From assembly GCA_047967505.1 (NCBI GenBank), contig CM106540.1: DNA of 64,000 nucleotides; one strand, given 5' to 3'. The notes beneath the pieces are model-generated. The model had not been told where the DNA came from. It made no database searches and saw nothing but the letters and a program-made list of their open reading frames with translations. Source of the DNA: Dipteris shenzhenensis. Lineage: Eukaryota > Polypodiophyta > Polypodiopsida > Gleicheniales. The position numbers and the translations under genes were made by a program. This document shows positions 19,986-30,323 of the stretch, one piece after another. The first letter of the stretch is position 1; each line of letters begins with the position of its first letter.

Positions 19986-22483
19986 TTAGATCGGCTCGCC
20001 GTGGCTGCCAAGTTCTTCCACCGCAACGGCGTCACTGTCTGAACTCATTTCACGCTGATCCGTTGCATGATTACTCGAACTCCCGGCCTTGTCATCCTTC
20101 AGTGAGTGTGAACATGGAAAATTCACCTCCTCGTGCAGATAACCGGGATCAAAGCGGGCGCTGCTGGGCATTTGGAGTGCTGAGTCCACGTTCTCTGGAA
20201 GACCTCGATGTCTTCCTAACAGCATCACAACCACTAGCATCAATTTCCCCATACTGCTCCATTTCCCAGAGAGACTGTATGGGACGTCTTCACAAGTCGC
20301 CTTGTCCTTTGTCAGGGCACAACTATAGCCGATCGATAGTCCCACATTCCCGTAAGCACTGCGAAAGCAGACCACTTGAGAACGATATTTTGGGCGGCGT
20401 TTTCAACACCGGAATTCAGGACAAAATTAAAAAAGCAGCGATGAATATCAGAAGATAAGTCTGTGACTTCGGACAAAAACTTTTGCGCACGGTACGCTAA
20501 TTCTGCTTTCTTTTCGAGAAATGGGAGTGGTATTGCAAGTAACTGTTCATCGCACGAACTTGACTTAAGTGAAGTTCGTTGTCTCAAGGCGTAGCTGAGT
20601 GCTAGTACCTGACAGTCTCGAAGATTATGTTGAAAATGGAATAGTTCAATGGATCGCCTGAGATACTCTCGTTCTCTATCATACATATGATAAAAACTGA
20701 GAGAAACAAGTAAGTTGAATCACGCGCTAAGAGCTTCCTTGACTGAACAATAATGCTATGACCGTCAGCTTGCGGCCGATGGAGGATATCGAGGGAGCTC
20801 TCTCGTATTGCAATCGTGTTCTGCCTGGTCAAGAAAACGGGATAGACGGAAAGGTACCTGCATCGAGAACGCAGAAAAAAAAGCTGCATCAGACATTTGG
20901 ATCGTTCGGGAGCTAGCTATAATGGTAGACTTTACTTGAAGCCGCACGTATTTGTGGTAGATATCTACTCACATCAGACCGACGTATAACAGCAGAACCG
21001 GTGGCGATAATTCTGCGATGTTCAGCACATTTTCACCGGCGTTGCGCGTTGTGATGGATTGGAAGATGATGTTCACGAATTTCTGGACACTAGTCAGTCC
21101 GTCCAGAACCTGGGAGTCCCAATCAAGCGCAGAGATGAAGACTAGCTGCACAGTGGTAAAGGCTAGCACAGCAGCTACTAGCCACAACGTAGGGTGCTCT
21201 GGAAATAGATGAGTGTAGCAGCTACGGGGGTATTTGAGCAAGTAAGCGTAAGCCGATCTTCTCCTCTGGCTTTTCTCGAACCGGTGCAATATCCAGATTA
21301 TCAATCTTAGGCATGGTGCGAACAATGTGTTTCCCATCAGAATCAAGACAGAGAGAAAAAGCAGTATAGGAATAGACTTTCGAAACTCTATCAGGCTGTC
21401 GTTTAAGAGAGACAACCCGGAGTTTCCGAACGCTGATATGGCAGAGAACCATGCAAAGAAAGTGTAATCGATTCTCTTATCGTGGAGAAGACGCTGCGCC
21501 GGCCGTGAAAGCAGAAAGGTTGATTCAATGACTAGAAATCCAGCAAATTGCACCGCTAGAAAGTATGCGACAATAACAGAGCTTAGAGCTGTCAGAGCTT
21601 CGTATTCTAGGCTCCTACGATTAAACAGAGGACGGCTACTGACGATGTGCAATTCATCCTGCCTTGCTTCCTCCGTTAAAGCGTTCGTTGACGAGGTTAC
21701 TGTTGTTTCGCATATCGTATCCTGGATTGCACTTGCCCATCCTTTTCTTGTATGCTTACCTGCATTTTGTCTCCTTGTACTGGATGGAAGCGTCATTGTT
21801 GACAAAGCATTTAAAATTCGCCTCCATAGGTTATTCTTTTCATATCCATCCAATATGTATGGATCCATCTCGGTGCTCATTTTGTCGCCGGCTTTTCCTT
21901 CGCATTTGATGACATGTTCTTCAGCTTTGGCATGTACTTGACTTTTTTCTGCGTCTACAGCAAGCTGTAGATCGCGAGCAGGATGTGATCCGAATTCTAA
22001 AGCAGCTTGAGGTTGTGTGCCAGAGAGCTTGTCTATGTGATGATCCCAGGAGGCCCGTTCAACAGCAGCAAAACGCCGGAACTTGAGACGCTTGTGGTAC
22101 AAGGGCAGGATGGAAGTGACCATGTGGCTTCCAAGGATGGACAGCAGCAGGATAAAGACGCTATCGAAGGGGTTGAGGGACTCGACAGGCACGCACATGA
22201 GGCCAGTGACAGAAATGGCGGAGGCAGAAGTGTAGAGTGCGTCTACTAAGCTGAGGGGCTGGGAAGCTTTCTTGGGCGAAAGCAGGAGGACGAGGGTGCC
22301 GAAAGCTGCAAGGAGGAGGAAGTAAGAGACGTGGAGGAAGTAGTAGGTTTGGTGGAATCGAAGAGGTGGGAATGAAAACATTCTGCGGGGAGGCAGATGA
22401 TGATCAGGAGGAGGTGGTTGATGAGGCCGATTGGGGAGCAAGGCAGCTTGTGCATGACGAATGGGATCAAGTGGCTGCTCCAT
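19986..22483 (-). CDS. HKT: HKT-type Na+/K+ transporter, three exons
   Basis: Exons are 22,483-20,973, 20,857-20,609 and 20,358-19,986, joined by GT-AG introns (115 and 250 bp; donors AT/GTGAGT and CAG/GTACTA). They give 710 residues, longer than the usual 500-600. HKT proteins carry Na+ or Na+/K+ through the plasma membrane using four membrane-pore-membrane repeats (Trk/HKT superfamily). Pore glycines are G94 (SVTGLM), G356 (FGNSGLS), G483 (TRNAGEN) and G593 (YGNVGLS), so the first loop has Gly rather than the Ser of class I. A long hydrophilic loop (about 135-290) and a 65-residue tail after GRHRGLP explain the length. The start at residue 1 is the first ATG; M35 is an alternative. Both splice joins restore family motifs (YVGLMYLSVYP, FETVSAYGNVG). 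No frame lesion is seen, so it is probably functional. Confidence 0.92.
20359..20608 (-). other. HKT: HKT intron 2
   Basis: This 250-bp intron has donor GTACTA and acceptor TTTCGCAG. It splits the Ser codon directly before AYGNVGLS, the fourth pore loop. Confidence 0.88.
20858..20972 (-). other. HKT: HKT intron 1
   Basis: This 115-bp intron has donor GTGAGT and acceptor GATGCAG. It splits the Met codon of YVGLM/YLSVYP after its second base, at the end of the third repeat's pore segment. Confidence 0.88.
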
Positions 22484-24316
22484 TTAGCTATAGGATGGAT
22501 GGAAGAAGAGAAAAGATGGTGAAGAGCTTAGTTCAGTTGTGGAAAATTGTTAGTGTGCAAGACAAACTGCACGGGGGGGAATTTTGTTCACGAAGCTCAT
22601 GTTTATTGTTACAGTACGCAACCGAAAGCCAATTCTCACGCAGCAATTGAAAGCGCTTGAAAGCTCGCTGGTTTTGGGTGGCGCAACTATAAAGCAACAA
22701 TCACTGATGAGCAATATTCTCGTGCAGATAAGGTCGTTGCAGTTACAGACTGTCGTGTGACAACAACAGTTTAGGGTAGTAGAGACGGCTGGTTTTGAGG
22801 GCATGCTCGTGCTCTAAACATGAAGGATTTGCAGCTCCGAACTGTTCCAAAACTAGTAGCGATATTGGGTACTAGCGAAGAAGCGAGCAAAGGAGCAAAA
22901 TAGCAATCGATTACTGACCTTACAGGTTTTAAGATATAATTGGGTAGTAGAAAAGTAGCAAGCAAAGTTATAGCAATGGAATCTCCTCCATACAGCACTT
23001 GGAAACTCTCAAAAAGACGATCAAAGGGAGGCTGTAGCCTCGAGCCACTCAACTTTTGCATTTAACAATGATGAGACAAAATATATCGTGCAGACAACGT
23101 GTTTGCAGTTCAAAACTGCAAAGAACAAATGTTTTGCAGCACTGGCATTTGACAAAGTATCGCGCGCAAGGTTTACACCTTAGCATATCCGGGCTGAACT
23201 CAACCTCACTGTGCAGAAACAGGAAACAACAATACAACGTAATCACTCCTCAAGTCTGTCAAAAAGAAGGTTCAAACTTTGGTTTATTGGATAAAAACAG
23301 AAAGATCTATAGGTTTCAGATGACGGAGCTATAGATCGAAACTTTACAGCCAGCTCTAGGAAAATAAAAAGCTCCGTAGCAGTGCACCTTTGTCACGTAC
23401 TATATCATCTATCTATGCGTTTCTTCCCCTTCTTACGCCGGCCTCTCGCTCGCTTTTGATCATGAAAAGTAAATCATCTCGAGCGTTTTCCTCTCCTGCT
23501 GCGAGTTATCACCTCTTGATTCCTGTAGCCTTGAAGGCTTTTGAGGCCCTTGAAGAAGATTTCAGCCCGCATGCGACCCTGCGACAACCCCGTACGACGG
23601 ACAGTTAGCATCGCAGCGCGCATCAACGACAAATCGCTAATAGTTTCGCAATTACGAAGCAACAATCTCTCCCGCTCAGCGACAGTATCTATTACAGTTG
23701 TACACGACGGAATTAGTGGCAGCAGCAACCTTGATCAGCATTGCAATTTACAGTTTTGGACAAGGGAAACTAGTAGCAAACAAGAAGTGCTGACAGCCCA
23801 TCAAAGTACGTCTGTTCCTTTTATCTTCGAGGAGGAATCGTTAAGTTGGACGACTGATGCGCACCTGGAAGCTGGCGGTTATAGCAGCGATCATCAGCTA
23901 GCTAGCAACAATGACTAGTTGCAGATGCCAACGTCGAGACGCTTTGTTTTATAGCAGCAATCAGGTACCAACCAGGTGGCAACCATGAACAAATCAGAAC
24001 AATGAACTCCACCATGCATGGAAATTGCCGGTACAGGCCGGCAGCTCACAGCCCTGTCGACCAAGTATAACTAAATTCATTCGAACAGATCTTGGCGGCC
24101 AGCAACCGCGATTCTTTGGACACAACAATCAAACGACGGAAATTGCTAGCAAAAGCCGGCTGTAAGTAGAGATTTCAACGTGTGCTGGATCAACAAAGAT
24201 CCACATATTTCAAAAATGTCATGCGTTCGCATGATCAATTGTATGTACGCTATCGTCACGTCCTTGGGTCATGTTCAAATCTGCAAAAAATGTTCAAAAA
24301 CGTTATGCAAGCCTAA
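22484..24316. other. 5' flank and presumed promoter of HKT
   Basis: The leader directly upstream of the HKT ATG is pyrimidine-rich on the minus strand (TCTTTTCTCTTCTTCC), as in many plant 5' leaders. TATATC near 22,940 on the minus strand could be a TATA element but cannot be confirmed. The region is closer in GC to the HKT exons than to the repeats. Open frames at 23,541-23,918 (+) and 23,474-23,728 (-) overlap each other and show no known domain; neither is called a gene. Confidence 0.45.
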
Positions 24317-24425
24317 TTCTTAGCCACAAAATCACAATGCTTGCTTAGTAATTCAAGGCAGCGCGCCAAATCCTCCGATAATGTTGGAGTGGTTCAATCA
24401 CGTTCATTCCAATGAGTTAAATCAC
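24317..24425 (+). repeat. Dispersed repeat, copy 1
   Basis: The sequence with TAGCCACAAAAT, GCTTGCTTAGTAATT and TTCAATCACGTTCATTCC is repeated in direct orientation, diverged, at about 28,677-28,785. It is non-coding and the family is unknown. Confidence 0.65.
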
Positions 24426-24667
24426 GTTCATTAGGCAGGTAGCATTGTGGAATGAAACGAAAATCTGGCCTCTCATTGAGCCACTTGTTAAATGATTTAA
24501 ATAAACTTTAATACTTTTTATTTCTTTTGTGAAGTTCAACCGATGCCACATTTCCTAACTTCCATCATTTCGTTTCTTGCAAAATCTCAAGGGAGATAGC
24601 TTCTCCCATAGCCACATTCTCTATCTCCATCTCCTCCTCTTCCTTCCTGCCATGCCATCGACATCTC

Positions 24668-25125
24668 CTCCCTCCCTCGCTCCTACCTCAACCTTCATTG
24701 TTTCCTCCACCCACCTCCCTCTCCCCTTGAAAGAACAACAAGATTTCTCTACTTTCATACGTAGTTACATCGTCCTCGAATGTAGGTATAACGTGCTTGT
24801 TCTCCATTTTCGTAACTTTGGAGGAGTAACGCCTGAAATCGGCTACAATAAACATTGCAGACCCCAATTGCTCCCTTGCATCAGGAACTCCCTCCCTCCT
24901 CACCTCGACCTTCATTGTTTCCTCCACCCACCTCCCTCTCCCCTTAAAGAACAGCAAGATTTCTCTGCTTTCATACGTAGTTACATCATCCTCGAATGTA
25001 GGTATGACATGCTTGTAAGGAGCTACAATGTCCTTCTCCATTTTCGCAACTTTAGAGGAGTAACGCCTGAAATCGGCTACAATAAACATCGCAGACCCCA
25101 ACTGCTCCCTTGCATCGGGAACAAC
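24668..25125. repeat. Direct tandem duplication of a 217-235 bp unit
   Basis: Two copies (about 24,668-24,889 and 24,890-25,125) share CTTCATTGTTTCCTCCACCC, TTTCTCTACTTTCATACG and GAGGAGTAACGCCTGAAATC. The matching positions are 217 to 235 bp apart because of small indels. Open frames on both strands run through both copies, so a duplicated coding fragment is possible. Neither translation shows a known domain. Confidence 0.85.
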
Positions 25126-25137
25126 TCTTGGTTTTGA

Positions 25138-26539
25138 GCGAGAATGGCTCTCTCTTCTCTCTATCTCTCTCTCTCTCTTCCGAAGAGCCAGGTTTTTGGA
25201 ATGAAAAATTCAGTAGAGTCAGAACCAATGTGACATCATCGGAGTAACAATCTGTGATGCTGTGGCTGGACACTACTAATGCTTTGCCCCCAGCTGAATC
25301 AGACCCAGATGATGACGATGAAGACCATCTTGTTGGTGTTTCCTACGCACATGATTCCATCCAAGATTACCCAGTCAAATCTTCGAGACGACAACCAGTA
25401 TGACTACAAAGACAATCAATTTCTTCGATCGCATATGGTAGCACAGATGACAAATGCTGAAGGTACGCTCTCCAAGCCATACACATGCCAAAGACACGAT
25501 CCCTCCCTTTTGTCTCGCAGCTCTGCATGAGCCACTGCAACTGTAGGATTCTCTACTTCACCTCCAGCCGGATGTTGTGATCCATTCTCATTGTCTGCTC
25601 CCTCTAATTTCAGGCCGTTAACCCCTCCATTTCAACCTGAAGATTTGTTCCAAGATTTCCTCTATACCAAGACTTGCAGGTTGTTTGCTATGACATGGCA
25701 ATAGAGAATTGATCTCTCTCTTTTGAGCCTAGTGAGCGACTTCGAGAAAATGTTGCTTGAAATTTGCCTTACTTTGCAACATCGATATAATTCTCACCAC
25801 CCCTGACGCTTTCGATGGCACTCTAGCTCCCCAATGTGAAGAAATCTGACTCGATTAAGCTGCCCTGGCCTCTCCCTCAAATGTTTACTTTCTTGAGTAT
25901 GATCGTTCCCACTTGGGGCATTGTTCCAACCAAAGAATTAAGGACCTTTCCTTCAAAGACCCCACTAAATTGGCACTGTCCAAGTAGAGCCTGCGCAGGT
26001 ATGTAGGTAACAGGCTCCGTAGGCCTGGGAATTGCTGAGGGTCACTTTGAATTGGCACTATCCAAGTCAAGCCCATGTAGGTATGCAGGTAAACCCAGGC
26101 TCGGTACAGCCTGGGAATTGTTGAGGGTCACTTTGTATTTGAGTGAGTGTCTTCAAGACGTAAGAGGGCCTCCTCGCACCAACTAGTGGAGCTTGGGGAG
26201 TCCTACTGGCAGGATCCTTTTACAGCCCCGTCCATGCAAAATGCTGAGTGATGCCATTTTCCAGGCAGTGGACTACTGCCTTGGCTGCCTGGATTTTCCA
26301 AATCCCAGCCCATCATTCCACTGCTAGACTGGCTGAACTGGTAAAATGAGGTTATTATTCTCTAAAATTGCCAACAGCGGCATTCATTCCCTTGTGCTAA
26401 AGACCTGCATAGCAAGTTGCAGGAGGTTCAACCTATTTGCTTTTGCTTGCAACTCCTCAACGTAGACACAGGGGGATGTTATTCCCATGAAACGAGCTGA
26501 TGCTGAATGAGCAGCCTCTAAGTCCCCAGCCTCAGCGAG
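25138..26539. other. Spacer with possible fragment of the hydrolase gene
   Basis: Near 25,290-25,400 one + frame reads ESDPDDDDEDHLVGVSYAHD, an acidic stretch that may be coding but has no identified family. At 25,966-26,135 a unit of about 80 bp containing CACTTTGAATTGGCAC and GGCCTGGGAATTG is duplicated in tandem. Otherwise nothing is recognised. Confidence 0.35.
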
Positions 26540-26545
26540 ATGCAG

Positions 26546-26800
26546 GGAGACCCTCTAAGCCTTCCATTCATCGTTATGCATGGTGGCCGTGATGTTGTCA
26601 CTGACCCTACTGTTAGTAAATCCCTTTTCGAGATTGCCAAGGGCATTGACAAGACTCTCAAGCTCTACGAAAATATGTGGCATGCGTTATTAGCAAGGGA
26701 ATATGATGACGATGCAGAAGTCATATTCTTTGACATCAAGGCTTGGCTAGACGAAAGAGTCTCACAAAAACTACCAAGGAAAAAAGTAGAAGAGGGTTGA
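26546..26800 (+). pseudogene. C-terminal exon of monoacylglycerol lipase / caffeoylshikimate esterase-like alpha/beta hydrolase
   Basis: The frame follows an acceptor-like GATGCAG and reads SLPFIVMHGGRDVVTDPTVS, then KLYENMWHALLA and FFDIKAWLDERV, ending in TGA at 26,798. These motifs are the C-terminal third of plant monoglyceride lipase-type hydrolases, including caffeoylshikimate esterase of lignin synthesis. They carry the catalytic Asp (GRDVVTDP) and His (MWH). The nucleophile-Ser part (GHSMGG in the family) is not found upstream in this window. It is therefore either a gene fragment or the last exon of a gene with very divergent upstream exons; a fragment is more likely. Confidence 0.72.
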
Positions 26801-27339
26801 TTTCCATTTCCTTCTATGGAAAGCCAGATTCAAATGCCAAGCATTGAACACATTGATGAGGATCGGTGGTTCAATTTCTCCCAATCCGTTGAACATGTTG
26901 CAATCTCTATAGTCTTTTGGAAGTGAAAGTACTTTATTTCGATGTCCATATGTCGTGTAGTGTCATTTATTTTTCGAATTATCAAAGGTGAGCTTTTTCT
27001 TATTCTCCATTTTGCAGTTTAGGCCATGACATACTAAGCAAAATCTAGAAGCATTGCATGGATTCTAGGCCGCCCACACCATGACATTTGCTCTCCTTAC
27101 TCCAATGTTTAGGTAGGCAGAAAGATTCATTTGCATGTTCCATTTATGCTTCAAGGATTGTGCTGCTCTAGCAAGTTTGTTTGAATTTTCCTTATTGTCC
27201 TAAACAAGTATGCAGGTGAATAGCCCTTGATGAGAGCCATGAAACTAGCTTGTTTAAGCATGCGATGCATAAAGATATCCGTGCAAGATTCTCCTCCCAC
27301 ACTAACAAGTGGTTAATACATATGAAATGTAAGGTTCCA
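26801..27339. other. Unassigned spacer, possibly hydrolase 3' flank
   Basis: No gene or repeat is recognised. The first part would be 3' untranslated sequence if the hydrolase exon is still transcribed. Confidence 0.35.
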
Positions 27340-28560
27340 TGTACAAAATGAAGTTCTAGGTGCCAAATTCAAATTGCTATATGGTAAATGCAAAATGTTA
27401 TGTGATCAATTTAAAGTGTTATGGGCCTAAGAAAGGGCACTTTCCTTGGTTGTATAATTTTTGGAGAGTAAGTCTCCAAGAAATGTGTGGTGATATGCTA
27501 AATGCAAAGTACTATAAGCCAAATGCAGATTTCCATGTGCTAAACTCAAATTGCTATGTGCTATATACAAATTGCTATGTGCTATATACAAATTGCTATC
27601 CAAATTGATATGAACCCAAGGAAGGGCACATTCCTTAGTCTTATAATTTTTGGAGAGGAAGTGTGCCAACTCTCCCCCCACACAAATGTGTGGTTATGTG
27701 CTAAATGCAAAGTACTATAAGCCAAATGCAAAGTGCTATATGCCAGATTCAAAATGCTATGTGCAAAATTAAAATTGCTTTGTGGCAAATGCAAATTGAA
27801 ATGACTAAGAAGACGAATTCTGCAAAAGTATCCAATAAGTGCAAAGTGCAATGTACCAAATGCAAAGTGCTATGTGCTAAACTCAAATTGCTATGTGCTA
27901 CATACAAATTGCTATGTCCTCGATACAAATCAATATGAACCCAAGGAAGGGCACATTCCTTGGTCTTATAATTTTTGGAGAGTAAGTGTGCCAACTCTCC
28001 CTCCACACAAATGTGCGATTATGTGGTAAATGCAAAGTAATATAAGCCAAATGCAAAGTGCTATATGCCATATTCAAAATGCTATGTGCAAAACTAAAAG
28101 TGCTTTTTGGCAAATGAAGTTGAAATGAATTAGAAGATAAATTCTATAGAAGTATTCGACAAGTGCAAAGTGCTATGTGTTAAACTCAATTTCTATGTGC
28201 TATATGCAAATTGCTATGTGCTAGATACAAACCCAAGGAAGGGCATGTTCCTTGGTCTTATAATTTTTGGAGAGGAAGTGTGCCAACTTTCCCCTCACAC
28301 AAATGTGTGGTTATGTACTAAATGCAAAGTACTATAAGCCAAATGCAAAATGCTGTATGCTAGATGCAAAATGCTATGTGCAAAATTAAAAGTGCTTTCT
28401 GCCAAATGCAAATTGAAATGAACTCAAAGAAGGGCACATTCCTTGGTCTTATATCTTTGGTAAGGAAGTGTGGTAACTCTTCCCCCATAGTATTATGTGC
28501 AAAGCATAAAGTGCTATGTGTTAATTGAATACAAAGTGCTATGTACCAAATTCAAATTGC
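27340..28560. repeat. Higher-order satellite built from about 22-bp units
   Basis: Two levels of repetition are seen. Short units such as AAATGCAAAGTGCTATGTGC repeat with variation. They are grouped into blocks separated by a conserved segment, GAAGGGCACATTCCTTGGTC then TTATAATTTTTGGAGAG and CACAAATGTGTGG. That segment appears near 27,433, 27,620, 27,948, 28,240 and 28,433, giving block lengths near 190 and 290-330 bp. The open frames on both strands are by-products of the repeats. Confidence 0.9.
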
Positions 28561-29733
28561 TATGTGCTAATTCAATTTTCTAAAAACAATACGTGTGGTT
28601 GTATCCTAAAATTACAACATAGAAATAAAAACTATTCTATGTCAATATAGCTACTTGCTTGGATCTAGTTACTAACTCTAAGCCACAAAATAACAGTACT
28701 TGCTTATAGTAATTTAATGCAGAGCCTCCGCTAATCTTTGGAGTGTTTGAAACTAGTTCAATCACGTTCATTCCTAAGTTTAATGCTCCACCTTCCAACA
28801 TTGGAATAAATATACACTTTACGATTATCTATTAAAACCTACAACTTGTAGAATTAAGGGCTTAAAATATACCTAAAACATTAAAAATTTTGCATGCTTT
28901 TGGAGTTGCAACAAGTGAATTTAGAGTATATACCATGGATGCATAAGTAAGCTAGGTGGCACAAGTATTAAGGGTTTTATCATCTCTTATATTCCTTAAG
29001 GCGCTTAATCCTGTACGTGAGAGAAGGGAGGTTTGTCGGAGGTTGGGGGAGAGAGGAGAGAGGCTTAGAGGGAGTGGAGATCTATGGAGGCATCTGCATT
29101 GTTGGAGAAAAAGGGCGTTGCATTGTGTAGGTTCGGGGTAGCTCAGCGGGAGGTTCACAGGAGTAGTTCGAGAGGATGGTGTAGAAAGGTTCCGTGTAGA
29201 AAACCACATGGCAACACGGGCCAGACAATAGCGAGGTGCAAAAGACTACAATTGCCATAGGCGGAGGAATGGAGGAGCTATCATCATGCCACATGGCATA
29301 CTGAACAAGACGTGGTAATCTGCAGGGCCCACGTTGGCATATGCAAATTCATAAAGCCATAAAAATGGTGGCTGTAGAGGAATAAATATCCATGGCTCGT
29401 AGCATGGGTGGAACACATGTCTGGTGATGTAGAGGTGCACGTGTAGGCGGGCACAGTCTGCGACACATACCACAATCTTCTACATGGCACCACGTGTCAC
29501 CGTGTCAGTTATCTACTCCGTGGACTGCCATGTGGTGCAATCACCAGTGCTAGGATCTAACTCCGAGGTCTGGCCAGACTACAAGCCACTCTGATACGTG
29601 GATATCCAGTCTTGACACGCGACATGTTGACACGCTTGGTGCGGGTCTCCAAGCGGGTGACAGCCCAAGTCAAACACTCCACACTAGCGCCACTGCATTT
29701 CGTAACATCAGGGACAGTGGGGTAAGGGACCAG
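28561..29733. other. Unassigned sequence with dispersed repeat copy 2
   Basis: The second copy of the dispersed repeat lies at about 28,677-28,785. The part from 28,950 to 29,720 is richer in GC and contains several CACGTG or ACGTG cores (for example near 29,440 and 29,493). It could be a degenerate LTR, but no borders or primer site are seen. Confidence 0.35.
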
Positions 29734-29734
29734 T

Positions 29735-29784
<50 letters not shown>

Positions 29785-29833
29785 AGAGAGAGAGAGAGAG
29801 AGACAGAGAAAAGAGAGAGAGAGAGAGAGAGAG
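29734..29833. repeat. (GA)n microsatellite at the CACTA junction
   Basis: About 100 bp of GA repeats end exactly where the CACTA terminus begins at 29,834. This suggests that the element inserted into, or was joined to, a GA tract. Confidence 0.92.
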
Positions 29834-29852
29834 CACTACAAGGCATAGGCCC
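29834..29852 (+). repeat. CACTA terminal inverted repeat (left)
   Basis: The sequence begins CACTACAAG, the hallmark of plant CACTA elements, and abuts the GA tract. The partner repeat is missing because the element is truncated. Confidence 0.8.
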
Positions 29853-29944
29853 TTTTTTTATGAAAATACTGACATTTTTTACACTATTTTTTTTTTAAAC
29901 GAGCGTAAAGGTCGTTATTAACGTCGTTATAATCATCGAAAAAG

Positions 29945-30020
29945 AACGGTTGCTATATAAGTGTCGTTATATAGCGATGCTAATAAACGTCACTATATAG
30001 CGACACTGGTAACGTCGCTA
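29945..30020. repeat. CACTA subterminal palindromic repeats (copy C, left)
   Basis: Copies of the family palindrome occur at about 29,963 (GTCGTTATATAGCGAT), 29,989 (GTCACTATATAGCGAC) and 30,010 (partial). Confidence 0.78.
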
Positions 30021-30323
30021 TATTTAACAGAGAAAAAAAAAGCATTAGTGGGGCTAAACAGGGCCATAGCAAGCCCTATTTTGCCCCACTAATGTTTTTT
30101 TTTGTAATTATTAAAAAAAAGTTTTTTATTATAAAATTTCCCTTGCGAAAAGGGTGATACAAAATCGCTCAAATGAAATGATCGAGCAACAAAAGCATAT
30201 ACATGTCGAAGATATACAACATTGTTTGTTACAAAATTACCCTTTTGAAAAGGGTGATATAAAATCGCTCAAACGAGCCGATATACGAAATGATATACAT
30301 GGCGAAGTATATGCAAACTACTA

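Noticed and set aside
19889-20458. 189-residue ORF on + across the HKT last exon
   Set aside because: It is the antisense shadow of HKT exon 3 and intron 2 and shows no domain.
23390-23918. Overlapping ORFs upstream of HKT
   Set aside because: They are short, on both strands, without recognisable domains or regulatory context. The region is more likely promoter or flank.
24577-25137. 186-residue ORF on + and 137-residue ORF on - in the duplicated unit
   Set aside because: Both strands are open through a tandem duplication, neither shows a domain, and no splice or start context favours one.
27340-28560. CRISPR-like array
   Set aside because: The repeats are variable, contiguous and lack unique spacers. 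The context is plant nuclear DNA, so this is a satellite.
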